Shown here in pieces: positions 8,680 to 17,826 of a stretch of 64,000 bases of DNA (its first letter is position 1; every line of letters begins with the position of its first letter). The translations under genes were made by a program, and so were the position numbers. The notes under the pieces are model-generated. The model was not told where the DNA came from and did no database searches. It saw only the letters and a program-made list of their open reading frames with translations. Source of the stretch: Dehalobacter alkaniphilus (lineage in GTDB: Bacteria > Bacillota > Desulfitobacteriia > Desulfitobacteriales > Syntrophobotulaceae); contig CP148031.1 in NCBI GenBank assembly GCA_040500365.1, positions 1,984,001 through 2,048,000 on the forward strand, written 5' to 3'.

Positions 8680-9243
8680 TCAAATCAATTCAAAAGTGCC
8701 CTTTTTCATCCAATAAGCTGTTGTCATGTTGACGATGAAATGACATAACACGGGAACCCAGAGTGTTAAAGAAACGGCATAGGCAACTCCGAGAAGGATT
8801 CCCATCAAGAAGACTTCCACAAGGATAAACACCTGACGCCAATATCTGTAGTGAATCAGTGTAAAGACAACAGCCGTCAACCATAACCCTAAAATTGGCT
8901 GAATCATGCCTCTGAACAGGAATTCCTCACTGAAAGCACCGAGGAAAAATATTGGAAATAGCTCTGTTAGTGAGAATTTGTCCATCAGGATAAGGTTAAT
9001 CTCATCAAACAGCCTTTCCTTCGGCAGATATTTCAAGAAGAAAAATTGAAACGCAATCAGAACGGCACAGCCGACGGCCAACGTAATCAAGGCTTTACTT
9101 AAACTACCGATCGTGAACATTTCTGCCAGCACGATTTCTCTGTCCAATGATTTCAGCATGACCCAGAGGCCCAGGGCAATAACAATCAGGATCACCTGCG
9201 ATAACAGGATATTCAAACCCAGCATCTTTTTAGATATTTCCAT
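8680..9243 (-). CDS. CPBP-family intramembrane protease
   Basis: 187 residues, mostly membrane helices, with the CPBP/Abi motifs: EEFLFRG (the paired Glu and Arg) and a C-terminal HFIVN. These are glutamic-type intramembrane proteases related to CAAX prenyl endopeptidase Rce1; bacterial members are linked to bacteriocin self-immunity or membrane protein processing, but nothing here gives a substrate. The start at 9243 is supported by GGAAAGGA; a longer frame from 9282 would overlap the preceding gene by 34 bases and lacks a site. It follows the M20 gene with five bases between stop and start. Confidence 0.85.
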   Translation of the reverse strand: MEISKKMLGLNILLSQVILIVIALGLWVMLKSLDREIVLAEMFTIGSLSKALITLAVGCAVLIAFQFFFLKYLPKERLFDEINLILMDKFSLTELFPIFFLGAFSEEFLFRGMIQPILGLWLTAVVFTLIHYRYWRQVFILVEVFLMGILLGVAYAVSLTLWVPVLCHFIVNMTTAYWMKKGTFELI

Positions 9244-9248
9244 CGCCG

Positions 9249-10442
9249 TTACATCCTTTCCAGCAGTCCGAGCGCAGAGCATGCCAGAACCCTGGTTCCT
9301 ATGCTAAGTGCCTCTTCATCAATATTAAAGCACGGATGATGGTGCGGATGGCTGATTCCTTTCTTCTTATTCCCCGCCCCGATGAATATCAGCATGCCGG
9401 GTAAGCGATGAAGATAAGCGGAAAAGTCTTCGCCCCACATCACCGGATTGGCTTTAACCAATGCTTTTGCTCCGAATTCTTCTTTTAGTATTTCCGTTAC
9501 TTTGCCGACAACGGAACTGCTGTTAACAACAGGATCATAACCGAGCTCATAATCGAAGGTGTATTTTGCGCCATAAGCAATACAGATTCCTTTAATGATA
9601 TTTTCCATTCGTTTCGGAACTTCCAAACGGGTGTCCCTGTCAAATGTCCTGACAGTTCCTTTCAGGTCTACCCGCTCCGGTATGATATTAAAGGCCGATC
9701 CCCCTTGAATATTCGTAATAGACAAGACTACGGATTTCAGAGCGCTGGTCTGACGGGATACGATATTTTGCAGAGCGGTAACGATCTGTGCACTGATCAA
9801 TACCGGGTCGATGGTATCCTCTGGCATCGCGGCATGACCTCCTTTACCCCATATCGATATTGTAAAGTTATCCGGGGCAGCCATTAAAGGGCCCGAGGCT
9901 AAGCCGATCTTGCCAGCAGGCAAAGACGTAAAGAGATGAAGAGCAAGAATCGCATCGACCCCGTTCAGGAGACCAAGTTTGACAAGATCTTTGGCTCCGC
10001 CGGGATGTTTTTCTTCAGCATGCTGAAAGATGCAGCGGATTTCTCCCTTCATGTCGGATCTTAGTTCCGCAAGAACTTTGGCAGCCCCGACCAGCATGGC
10101 CGCGTGTCCGTCATGACCGCAGGCATGCATGGTTCCAATATTTTGGGACCGGTAAGGCAGATCGTTTTCTTCCTGGATCGGCAGCGCGTCAATATCACTC
10201 CTGAGCGCTACCATTTTTCCCGGCATACTGCCTTTAATGGCAGCCAGAACACTGGTCTCTGTCGGTCTCGACACCTCAATGCCCGGAACTTCATGCAATC
10301 TGTCGAAGATCATATCTGCTGTATGATACTCCTGAAAAGATAATTCAGGATAGCGATGAAAGGTCCTCCTCAGATCGATGATTTCTTCGTTCCTTTCGGC
10401 AACAAGTCCGCTAATGGCTGTGATTCGTTCGTTTTCCGGCAT
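9249..10442 (-). CDS. M20-family metal-dependent amidohydrolase
   Basis: 397 residues, the normal length for M20D carboxypeptidase/aminoacylase-type enzymes. Metal-binding motifs are visible: HACGHDGHAAM around residues 105-115, the catalytic EE in HAEEKHPGG, and a late His-rich HPHHHPCFN. A lid domain with GKGGHAAMPEDTIDP lies in the centre. Members hydrolyse N-acyl amino acids, hippurate or short peptides in the cytoplasm; the exact substrate is open. GGAG is 8 bases before the ATG. Confidence 0.9.
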   Translation of the reverse strand: MPENERITAISGLVAERNEEIIDLRRTFHRYPELSFQEYHTADMIFDRLHEVPGIEVSRPTETSVLAAIKGSMPGKMVALRSDIDALPIQEENDLPYRSQNIGTMHACGHDGHAAMLVGAAKVLAELRSDMKGEIRCIFQHAEEKHPGGAKDLVKLGLLNGVDAILALHLFTSLPAGKIGLASGPLMAAPDNFTISIWGKGGHAAMPEDTIDPVLISAQIVTALQNIVSRQTSALKSVVLSITNIQGGSAFNIIPERVDLKGTVRTFDRDTRLEVPKRMENIIKGICIAYGAKYTFDYELGYDPVVNSSSVVGKVTEILKEEFGAKALVKANPVMWGEDFSAYLHRLPGMLIFIGAGNKKKGISHPHHHPCFNIDEEALSIGTRVLACSALGLLERM

Positions 10443-10616
10443 ATCGTCAACTCCTGTATCGGATAAGTATCACCTATTAATTCTCCAAAAATGTGCATAA
10501 TCCTTGAAACGCCGGACTTTTATTGGCCGATCGGCAATGAATACAAAATTCTTTGGTTAAATTTCTTGCATTATGCCGGCATTCTGCTACGATAGATTCA
10601 GATAAATAGTAAACAC

Positions 10617-10662
10617 GGACAACGATGTCCTCGGGATTTAATCCCGGGGACTATTTTTTTTG
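10617..10662 (+). promoter_or_regulatory. Attenuator-like leader of the P-II gene
   Basis: An 11-bp stem (10627-10637 with 10641-10651, loop TTA) is followed by TATTTTTTTT, a strong intrinsic terminator placed 47 bases before the P-II start codon. Its left arm begins with GTCC, which can instead pair with GGAC at 10617-10620 to form a small hairpin whose six-base loop AACGAT has A1 and G4, the loop signature of ANTAR-domain target RNAs. The two folds are mutually exclusive. The usual first ANTAR hairpin is not obvious, so the class is tentative, but premature termination control is well supported. Confidence 0.55.
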
Positions 10663-10708
10663 CAAATACTGTTTATCAAAAATATTATTGATCAAAGAGG
10701 TGGATAAA

Positions 10709-11047
10709 ATGAAAAAAATTGAGTGTATTATTCGGCCAGCCAAATTAGAAAATGTGAAAGAAGCCCTCGGAAAATTTGGTATCAAAGGAATGACGGTCAC
10801 CAACGTAATCGGCTGCGGACTGCAGCAGGGAAAAACAGAAGTATACCGTGGAAATGCCTATACCATCAATCTATTGCCCAAATACAAAATCGAAATTATT
10901 GTCCCGGACGAATCCGTGGATAAAGTTATCGAAATCATTACCGAAACTGCCAGAACGGGAGAAATCGGTGACGGAAAAATCTTCGTCTATGATGTGCTGA
11001 ATGCCGTACGGATCAGAACAGGAGAATCGGGAGAAAAAGCCGTCTAA
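10709..11047 (+). CDS. P-II family nitrogen regulatory protein
   Basis: 112 residues, normal P-II length. It has the T-loop region (GKTEVYRGNAY) with the Tyr corresponding to the uridylylated position, the B-loop (TGEIGDGKIFVYD) and the C-terminal hallmark VRIRTGE. P-II trimers sense ATP/ADP and 2-oxoglutarate and control ammonium transporters, glutamine synthetase or nitrogenase. No amtB, glnA or nif gene adjoins it, so the partner is unknown. The start is the ATG at 10709 with AAAGAGGTGG; an in-frame ATG at 10625 lies inside the terminator leader and is not used. Confidence 0.93.
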   Translation: MKKIECIIRPAKLENVKEALGKFGIKGMTVTNVIGCGLQQGKTEVYRGNAYTINLLPKYKIEIIVPDESVDKVIEIITETARTGEIGDGKIFVYDVLNAVRIRTGESGEKAV

Positions 11048-11208
11048 AAGGCATAAATTTTTTAAGAAATATTTATATTGAGCTTTTCCCAGATATGTTA
11101 CTTCCTAAAATATAAGCAAACAATTACCGGGTTTAAGAAAATCAAATTCACAAATAATAAGAACGACTCCCAAACAAAAAAACTTATATTTTTAAGGAGG
11201 AAAATGAC

Positions 11209-11415
11209 ATGGCTGGTGAAAGAAATTCAAACACTCCTGCCGTCCAGGGCGTAGGAAAAGGATTGGATCAACTGAAATACGAGATCGCTAATGAAATGAA
11301 CGCTACGCTGGGTGCAGACCGCACTTCCCGTGAAAACGGAACTGTCGGCGGCAATATGACCAAACGCATGATACAATTTGCTGAGCAGCAGTTGAAAAAC
11401 GGACAGAGAATCTAA
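11209..11415 (+). CDS. Alpha/beta-type small acid-soluble spore protein
   Basis: 68 residues matching the SASP alpha/beta family: LDQLKYEIANEMN with the germination-protease cleavage-type sequence, then GGNMTKRMIQFAEQQL. These proteins coat and protect spore DNA and are degraded by Gpr on germination. AAGGAGG lies 9 bases before the ATG. Its presence, with the gerA-type gene at the window end, indicates a spore-former or a recent descendant of one. Confidence 0.93.
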   Translation: MAGERNSNTPAVQGVGKGLDQLKYEIANEMNATLGADRTSRENGTVGGNMTKRMIQFAEQQLKNGQRI

Positions 11416-11448
11416 CTTCTCTTTGTTCACTTTTAGAAGCAACGTACA

Positions 11449-11476
11449 AGAAGCATTCCTTAATCGGAATGCTTCT
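11449..11476 (+). terminator. Terminator of the SASP gene
   Basis: 11-bp perfect stem AGAAGCATTCC / GGAATGCTTCT with a six-base loop, followed by a T-rich stretch, 34 bases after the SASP stop. Confidence 0.75.
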
Positions 11477-11531
11477 TTACTTTCATAAAACAAAAAAAAT
11501 TCTCACCATGTTTCCAAGATTATTTCCAAGA

Positions 11532-13244
11532 TTATTTATTCATCTTTGCCCAACTGTCCCGCAGTCCGACGATCTGGTTAAAGACCGGATGATCAGTGGA
11601 ATGGTCTTTCAAGTCCGCACAGAAATAACCCTGTCTCAAGAATTGATATTTGCTGCCGGGATCAGCTTCTTTCAAACCCGGTTCAATTTTGCATTGTTTC
11701 AGAATTCGCAGAGAATCCGGATTGATTCTGGCAAGGAAGTCGTCACTCTCTGCCGAATCATCTTCCGTATACTGGTCATCCCTGATCAAATAGTCATACA
11801 AGCGTATCTCAGCGTTTTCAGCATGGGGCGCCGAGACCCAATGAAGCGTCCCTTTGACTTTTCTTGAGCTGGCCGAACCGCCGCTTTTGGTGTCCGGATC
11901 ATACGTACAATGGATTTCGATGATCCGGCCATCTTCATCTTTCAGGACTCTTTCACATTGAATAATATAGGCATGTTTTAGCCGGACTTCATTACCGAGG
12001 GAAAGACGGAAGAATTTTTTGGGCGGCTCCTCCATAAAGTCTTCGCGTTCAATATATAGGGTCCGCGAAAACGGGATCAATCTGATTCCTGCCTCCGGAT
12101 GCTCCGGACTGTTCTCTGCTTCCAGGAATTCATCCTGGTCTTCAGGATAATTGATCAGAACAACCTTGATTGGATCCAAAACAGCCATGACCCTCTTGGC
12201 TTTGGAATTCAGATCTTCACGCAGGCAATGTTCCAGTAAAGCGACATCGACAATGCTGTTAGCTTTAGCTACCCCGATACGGTCGCAGAAATCTCTGATC
12301 GCTTCCGGCGTATAGCCTCTGCGCCTTAAACCGGAGATCGTCGGCATCCGGGGATCATCCCATCCCTGAACATAGCCGCCTTCAACCAGCTGACGAAGCT
12401 TTCTTTTGCTCATGACTGTATTCGTTAGATCCAGACGTGCAAACTCATATTGCCGGGGCCTGTCCTCTTCAATCAGCTGTTCTGTCAGCCAGTCATAGAG
12501 CGGCCGGTGGTCTTCAAACTCCATCGTGCAGATCGAATGGGTAATATGTTCAAGCGCATCCGATAAAGGATGAGCAAAGTCATACATCGGGTAAATACAC
12601 CAGGTGTCTCCGGTCCGATGATGCGACGCATGCATGATGCGGTAAATCACTGGATCGCGCATATTTAAATTCGGAGAACTCATATCAATTTTTGCTCTGA
12701 GCACTTTCGCGCCGTTCGGGAATTCTCCGGCTCTCATTCTTTGGAACAAGTCAAGACTTTCTTCTACGGAACGGCCCCGGTAAGGGCTGTCCGTTCCAGG
12801 CTGGGTCAGCGTCCCACGGTATTCCCGTATTTCCTCTGCCGACAAATCACAGATAAAAGCCTTGCCTTTTTCAATCAGCTCTACGGCAAACGCGTACAGC
12901 TTTTCAAAGTAATCGGAAGCATAGTACATCCTGTCCTGCCAGGAAAACCCCAGCCATTGGACATCTTCCTGAATCGACTCGACAAACTCAGTTTCCTCTT
13001 TGCTCGGGTTGGTGTCGTCAAACCTAAGATTGCAGCATCCGTTAAATTCCAGCGCGGTGCCAAAATTCAAACAGATGGATTTGGCGTGTCCGATATGAAG
13101 ATAGCCGTTAGGTTCAGGCGGAAAACGTGTATGTACCCTGCCGTTGTTTTTATTCAGCTTTAAATCTTCCCGAATGATGTTATGAATGAAATTGGACGAT
13201 GAATAAGAAGAATTCGATGTATTCGATGTATTTGATGTATTAAT
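11532..13244 (-). CDS. glnS: Glutaminyl-tRNA synthetase, apparent ATT start
   Basis: Class I synthetase charging tRNA-Gln. The HIGH motif (PPEPNGYLHIGHAKS) and KMSKS-type motif (VMSKRKL) are both present, followed by the two anticodon-binding beta barrels. The frame is open and homologous well upstream of the first ATG at 13070: FIHNIIREDL and HTRFPPEPNG are essential family sequence coded between 13071 and 13190. No ATG, GTG or TTG occurs in that extension after the stop at about 13258. AGGGGG at 13253-13258 stands 8 bases before ATT at 13244, giving 570 residues, so ATT is the best start. The first residues are a low-complexity Asn-Thr-Ser repeat. Confidence 0.88.
   Translation of the reverse strand: MNTSNTSNTSNSSYSSSNFIHNIIREDLKLNKNNGRVHTRFPPEPNGYLHIGHAKSICLNFGTALEFNGCCNLRFDDTNPSKEETEFVESIQEDVQWLGFSWQDRMYYASDYFEKLYAFAVELIEKGKAFICDLSAEEIREYRGTLTQPGTDSPYRGRSVEESLDLFQRMRAGEFPNGAKVLRAKIDMSSPNLNMRDPVIYRIMHASHHRTGDTWCIYPMYDFAHPLSDALEHITHSICTMEFEDHRPLYDWLTEQLIEEDRPRQYEFARLDLTNTVMSKRKLRQLVEGGYVQGWDDPRMPTISGLRRRGYTPEAIRDFCDRIGVAKANSIVDVALLEHCLREDLNSKAKRVMAVLDPIKVVLINYPEDQDEFLEAENSPEHPEAGIRLIPFSRTLYIEREDFMEEPPKKFFRLSLGNEVRLKHAYIIQCERVLKDEDGRIIEIHCTYDPDTKSGGSASSRKVKGTLHWVSAPHAENAEIRLYDYLIRDDQYTEDDSAESDDFLARINPDSLRILKQCKIEPGLKEADPGSKYQFLRQGYFCADLKDHSTDHPVFNQIVGLRDSWAKMNK
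13202..13240. repeat. 9-bp tandem repeat in the glnS 5' end
   Basis: On the minus strand AATACATCA-AATACATCG-AATACATCG is followed by AATTC: three 9-base units encoding Asn-Thr-Ser repeats just after the proposed ATT start. In-frame units could expand or contract without breaking the frame. Confidence 0.75.
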
Positions 13245-13305
13245 AGCAGTAACCCCCTACGAAAAACACTTATATTATCTTAGTATAGTAGATTTCTAAA
13301 AAATA

Positions 13306-14226
13306 TCAAATACCTATTTTCGTCCCCCTGCCAATAGCAAGCAGCCTGTCCGTCAGCGCTAAGAGTTCATCTCTTCGCGAGAGCTTCTCCAGCCACCTGG
13401 AAGGTATGTTCTCTATGCCATAGCAGGCTCCGGCCATCCCGCCGGTTACTGCGCCGATCGTATCCGCGTCTCCTCCGAGGTTTACGGCCATCACCAGCGC
13501 TTCTTCCAGAGAATTGGTCTGAAAGACACAGTTTAAAGCAGTTTCCAATGTATGGACAACGTAACCGCTTGTTTTCATTTGATCAGCACTTAAGTTCATT
13601 TGCAGGGCAAACGGAGCATCCGCCTGGGCCTTTTCCAGCACGATGCGGAGTTCTCCGCCTAAAAGCAATTCCCTGACAATTTTACAGTAAAAAACCACAC
13701 AAGCTCCTGCTAGTGGATCATAATGGGTCAGAGCCGATAATCTTGCCGCTAGATCCGTCATTTTCGGCAGGTTATTGTGATAGGCAATGACCACCGGGAC
13801 CGTTCTCATCAGTGAACCATTGCCGCCGCTTCTCCCGCCGCTGAGTCGATGGGCATTCTCAGCGATTTGCAGCCATTCCTGTTCGTTATCCGCTTCTGTC
13901 CGGATTCCTTCCTGCAGAACCATCCGGCAGATATTTCCGATACATTTGGGCTCTTGCCGGGACCATTCCCGAAAATGACGGGCGACGTGCTTTACTGGGT
14001 CTGCAGGGTCTTCAAGAATCCCGTTGGCTGCCGCAAGGGTCATTTCTGTATCATCGGTAATTTCTCCGGGTGCCAATTTCCAGAATCCCCCGCCGGTCAT
14101 ATCCCGGTGTCGGCCATAGGTATGAACAATTTCTTCGCGGTTCATAAATTCAAGGGTTGCCCCAAGCGCATCCCCGGCTGCCACCCCGAGCATTGCTCCC
14201 CTTGCTCTGGAAATAAGATCTGCCAT
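13306..14226 (-). CDS. ADP-ribosylglycohydrolase family protein
   Basis: 306 residues of the DraG/ARH3 fold. Metal-binding motifs: GDALG near residue 18, ITDDTEM near 57, and LGGDADTIGAVTGG near 260, which supply the two-magnesium site. The family removes ADP-ribose from arginine on proteins such as nitrogenase reductase, or from other acceptors. No DraT or nif gene is nearby, so a role in nitrogenase control is not supported here. AAGGGG precedes the ATG. Confidence 0.9.
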   Translation of the reverse strand: MADLISRARGAMLGVAAGDALGATLEFMNREEIVHTYGRHRDMTGGGFWKLAPGEITDDTEMTLAAANGILEDPADPVKHVARHFREWSRQEPKCIGNICRMVLQEGIRTEADNEQEWLQIAENAHRLSGGRSGGNGSLMRTVPVVIAYHNNLPKMTDLAARLSALTHYDPLAGACVVFYCKIVRELLLGGELRIVLEKAQADAPFALQMNLSADQMKTSGYVVHTLETALNCVFQTNSLEEALVMAVNLGGDADTIGAVTGGMAGACYGIENIPSRWLEKLSRRDELLALTDRLLAIGRGTKIGI

Positions 14227-14388
14227 TTTGTTTTCCCCTTATCCAAATCGCGCAACTTCTTGTTGAGGTTGCAACCATTAATTGCTATACCGTTATCATA
14301 ACACTTTCATTTCAAAATGAGCTATCCGAATTTCAAATAAACGGTGACTAAATATCTTTAAATATCCAGATCATTTGCATTCAGCTAT

Positions 14389-14967
14389 CTATAAATTAAT
14401 TCTATTTTGCTTAAAATACTGAATGATCTGTTCCTTCTCGGCTTCTTCCGCATGGTTGGTTGTGAGGATTTCCCCGCCTTTCATACCATTCCATTTGATA
14501 TACAGCGTTTGTTCAAAGCTTTCATTGATGATCGGGTCTTCATATCTCAAAACAATTACGAAGAAATACGGAGGCACATCTTTTAATGTCTTTTGTTTGT
14601 TTATGCCTTGGAGACTAATCAGTAAGGTGGCCGAAGCATTTTTAGGAATATCATTGACGAGCGCGTATTCGTCAATTGTGACCGGTTTTTCCTTTAAACC
14701 GGCCTGAAAAACAATAGACTTGCTCCAAAGACTAACAGCCGGATGCTCGCCGACATTGGTAAAAACCATCTCAAATTCAGGTGACTCTCTCAATACCACT
14801 TCGGGAGAATCCTTGAACGTAAAGTACGGACGGTTGGCTTCTCTCTCCTCGTTCCAGGCAGATACGGTGATATAGACGGTGATCAGTGCCGTCACAGCAA
14901 GTATGGCTGTCCCAACAGTGGCAATCATATTGGAATAACTGATTAGTTTGTTTTTTTTCTTTGACAA
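14389..14967 (-). CDS. Hypothetical single-pass membrane protein
   Basis: About 192 residues. A basic N-terminus is followed by one membrane helix (roughly residues 13-35) and an extracytoplasmic beta-rich domain with no recognised family motif. GGGAG is 8 bases before the TTG at 14967; a GTG three codons upstream lies too close to the ribosome site. No partner gene is evident and function is unknown. Confidence 0.6.
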   Translation of the reverse strand: MSKKKNKLISYSNMIATVGTAILAVTALITVYITVSAWNEEREANRPYFTFKDSPEVVLRESPEFEMVFTNVGEHPAVSLWSKSIVFQAGLKEKPVTIDEYALVNDIPKNASATLLISLQGINKQKTLKDVPPYFFVIVLRYEDPIINESFEQTLYIKWNGMKGGEILTTNHAEEAEKEQIIQYFKQNRINL

Positions 14968-15294
14968 TTTGCACACTCCCAGCTATCGTTAAACAAAATC
15001 ATTATTTGCAGGTTCACAGAAATCTAAACGAAATGCAGAATGCAATTTTTTCATTTTAATATATTATTGTCTTTTCGTTGATATGTTTTATTTTACACAG
15101 GCCGGCACCATGTCAACCCTATATCTTTATAATTTTAGGATTAACTAGGTACTAGCTTCGCTCTGTTTAAGAATATATATAAAATAAATGGAAAAACTAG
15201 GTTTACAAAAACCACTATTAAAAAGTAAAATTATAAATGTATAGCTACCTTCAATGATCTTTGGACAATAATAGGTTGCTGGAAAGGGGAAGTT
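14968..15294. other. Intergenic region with nothing recognised
   Basis: 327 bases between divergent genes, strongly A+T-rich. I see no convincing hairpin, riboswitch or small gene. It must contain promoters for both flanking genes. GGAAAGGGGAAGTT directly precedes the plus-strand start at 15295. Confidence 0.4.
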
Positions 15295-16452
15295 ATGATG
15301 CGGATACTTTTTCTTCCGTTCCTTCAGATCCCTACGGGTCATCATACCGTAGCCGATGCAATGATTCGTTCCTTAGAAAACCGAATCAGTAATCTTGAAT
15401 GCTCAAAGATAGATTTCTTCAGTTATGCGGACAAACGGCTGGAGAAAGCATTTCGGTTAACTTACCTGACCTGGATCGACCATTCGCCCCAAACCTTCGT
15501 CTGGATTTACCGGAACTTTGTGTACCCGACCAAATCAACCAAGCACTTTAACTGGTATGAATATAAATTTCTTGACAAAATGAATAGCCTGCTGCAAGAA
15601 GAACAGCCTGATTTGATCGTATGCACCCAGGCCTTCCCGTCCTTCTTAATCGACAGGCTTAAAAATTCCGGTATCGCAACTGCGCCCGTAATCAATGTCT
15701 ACACTGATTTCTTTGTGAATAAGCTTTGGGGAACTGAATACATAGATTACCATTTTGTCCCTGATCAACATATTAAGGCGCAATTAATCTCCCAGAATAA
15801 CATTGATCCGTCTAAAATATTTGTGACGGGTATTCCTGTTGATGACTGCTTCCTGCCTCGGACAGCCTCCGAACCGACGCTTCCTTACCATATTCTGATT
15901 TCCGGCGGAAGCGGCGGTCTCGGCGATATTGAACATTTGCTTTACAGCCTGCCGGGTAAAAAAGAAAAATCCTACACTTTTTCCCTGCTATGCGGCAAAA
16001 ACAAGAAACTGTATAAAGATATCCGCTCCCTGAAACTGCCTAACTTAAAGCCCCTGTCCTATATTTCATCCAGGGAAACCCTCAACGCACTGTATGACGA
16101 GGCCGATGCCATTATTACCAAACCCGGCGGCGTAACCATCAGTGAGACGCTTCATAAAAAACTGCCGATTTTTGTCCATTCCGCACTTCCGGGACAGGAA
16201 CAAATCAATAAGAATTATCTCAGCGAGAAAAAATTAATCTATGATTTAGATTTGAATTATCCGGTCGCCAAACAGTTAGACGCCTTTTTTAAAGATCAAA
16301 ACGAACAAATACTTTGGCAAAACCGCGTTGACAGCTACTTATCGGAAATAGAGTACCATGCCTGGGAAAAGATTTTGGAACTAGCCCTAGGTCAATCCGT
16401 AAAGTCCCCGATCTACAAAGAAACGGTCAATATTTCCCAAGTCCCGAGCTGA
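15295..16452 (+). CDS. MGDG-synthase-like glycosyltransferase
   Basis: 385 residues, GT28-like fold. The N-terminal half shows the MGDG_synth pattern (LQIPTGHHTVADAMIRSL), and the C-terminal nucleotide-sugar domain has ISGGSGGLGD and the acceptor-site motif KPGGVTISE followed by PIFVHSALPGQEQINKNYL. Relatives (UgtP and plant MGD) transfer glucose or galactose to diacylglycerol; MurG is a more distant relative. It likely makes membrane glycolipid on the cytoplasmic face. The next gene starts 61 bases on, so the two are probably cotranscribed. Confidence 0.88.
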   Translation: MMRILFLPFLQIPTGHHTVADAMIRSLENRISNLECSKIDFFSYADKRLEKAFRLTYLTWIDHSPQTFVWIYRNFVYPTKSTKHFNWYEYKFLDKMNSLLQEEQPDLIVCTQAFPSFLIDRLKNSGIATAPVINVYTDFFVNKLWGTEYIDYHFVPDQHIKAQLISQNNIDPSKIFVTGIPVDDCFLPRTASEPTLPYHILISGGSGGLGDIEHLLYSLPGKKEKSYTFSLLCGKNKKLYKDIRSLKLPNLKPLSYISSRETLNALYDEADAIITKPGGVTISETLHKKLPIFVHSALPGQEQINKNYLSEKKLIYDLDLNYPVAKQLDAFFKDQNEQILWQNRVDSYLSEIEYHAWEKILELALGQSVKSPIYKETVNISQVPS

Positions 16453-16513
16453 TTTCGCGGACCTCAAGGATTCGGATAGAACTTAAAGTCAACTTAAGGG
16501 AAGTGAATCTGCA

Positions 16514-17779
16514 GTGTCCACAACCTTGCTGTGCGCCTTTATCGTCGCAATTTCAGTCTTTGCGGTCTATACCCTTATTCCCGAACTGTTTGTGCATTTT
16601 TTCGGTATTGGTTCCTGGAAACGTCATTATTCTCCAGGTGTCACCTTAACATTTGATGACGGACCCGACCCCAGATACACCCCGAGATTCCTGGCAGTAT
16701 TAGCCGAGCAAAATGTTCAGGCCTGTTTTTTTCTGGTCGCTGAAAAGGCTGAAAAACAGCCGGAACTTGTCAAGAGCATCCTAGACCACGGTCATATCAT
16801 CGGCAGTCACGGCTACCGTCACCGGCACGCTTGGCTGATGCCCCCGCTAAAGACCTGGAACTTGTGGAATAAAGCGATGGAGGAAATGCACCGTCTGACC
16901 GGTCAGGAACCAGTCTATGTCAGAGCTCCCTGGGGAGGGGTTAACCTTTCCTTTTTATTTTGGTGCCATTTCAAAGGCAAAAAGCTGATTAGTTGGAGTG
17001 CCGACGGCAGAGACTGGCGCATTGAAAGAACTCCGGATCACATTATGCAAAAAATAACCGGTCTTACCAAAGAAGGCACGATTGTCCTGCTTCATGACAG
17101 CGGCGGCGATGAGGGCGCTCCTGAAAATACCTTAGCTGCCCTGAAACCACTGATCATGAAAATACAAAAAGAACGCAAGCTGCCGCTCGTTCCGCTTCAG
17201 CTTCCCGACTGGTCACTGCCGAAAAGGATTGGTTTCCGCGTTTGGGAGAAATGGGAGCATTTTTACGCGCAGCGTAAACAAATTACCAGAATTGATGAAC
17301 GCAATATTTTTCGCCTGGGTCTTACCCGCTACCATGGACCTGACTTGTTTAATGAAAACGGTGAATTAATCGCCTCAGCAGGTGATCTGGTCGGTGAAAT
17401 CCACTTAGACAATACCCGCTTCCAGAGCCTTGGTGCCAATATCCAAAAAATCGGCTATAATGCTTTAAAACAAGCCCGGCTCTCCCTGCCTGTTCTGGCA
17501 AGCTATATCTCTTTGAATCCAGGTTATAAAGATATCAAGGTTTTCCTGGGTGTTACACTCATCAACCGTGGTGTCAAAGGCCTTGGGTTTAACGTTACTG
17601 AATATACGAATGGTAATGCCGGATTCATTGGTTTCATGCAAAAAATTGTTTACCGGGTCTATAACCCGTCCGCGAAAAAAGATACAGAAAGACTTGGAAC
17701 AAAGCCCAAAGTCGTCTGGATCAGTAAAGACGCCCTGCTTGAGAAATACCTGACAAAAAAGTCATCCACGCAAGGATGA
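16514..17779 (+). CDS. Polysaccharide deacetylase (NodB) family protein
   Basis: 421 residues. An N-terminal membrane helix is followed by a NodB domain: TFDDGPDP (catalytic Asp and metal Asp), HGYRHRHAW (metal-binding His pair), RAPWGG and a late LLHDSGG. A second C-terminal domain of about 190 residues (from around residue 230) resembles the extension found in some Firmicute deacetylases and is not assigned. It removes acetyl groups from peptidoglycan or another glycan at the cell surface. Start is GTG at 16514 with AAGGGAAGTG. The last codons lie inside the terminator hairpin. Confidence 0.88.
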   Translation: MSTTLLCAFIVAISVFAVYTLIPELFVHFFGIGSWKRHYSPGVTLTFDDGPDPRYTPRFLAVLAEQNVQACFFLVAEKAEKQPELVKSILDHGHIIGSHGYRHRHAWLMPPLKTWNLWNKAMEEMHRLTGQEPVYVRAPWGGVNLSFLFWCHFKGKKLISWSADGRDWRIERTPDHIMQKITGLTKEGTIVLLHDSGGDEGAPENTLAALKPLIMKIQKERKLPLVPLQLPDWSLPKRIGFRVWEKWEHFYAQRKQITRIDERNIFRLGLTRYHGPDLFNENGELIASAGDLVGEIHLDNTRFQSLGANIQKIGYNALKQARLSLPVLASYISLNPGYKDIKVFLGVTLINRGVKGLGFNVTEYTNGNAGFIGFMQKIVYRVYNPSAKKDTERLGTKPKVVWISKDALLEKYLTKKSSTQG

Positions 17780-17785
17780 CTTTTT
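17756..17785 (+). terminator. Terminator overlapping the deacetylase stop
   Basis: 12-bp perfect stem AAAAAGTCATCC / GGATGACTTTTT with a six-base loop. The TGA stop at 17777-17779 is inside the right arm. Confidence 0.85.
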
Positions 17786-17826
17786 CCATTGAATAATTCT
17801 GTTCACTTCATTCTCCAGTTATTTAT

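Noticed and set aside
10551..10571. Possible sigma-54 promoter before the P-II gene
   Set aside because: GG and GC are 11 bases apart instead of 10, and the -24 element is otherwise poor.
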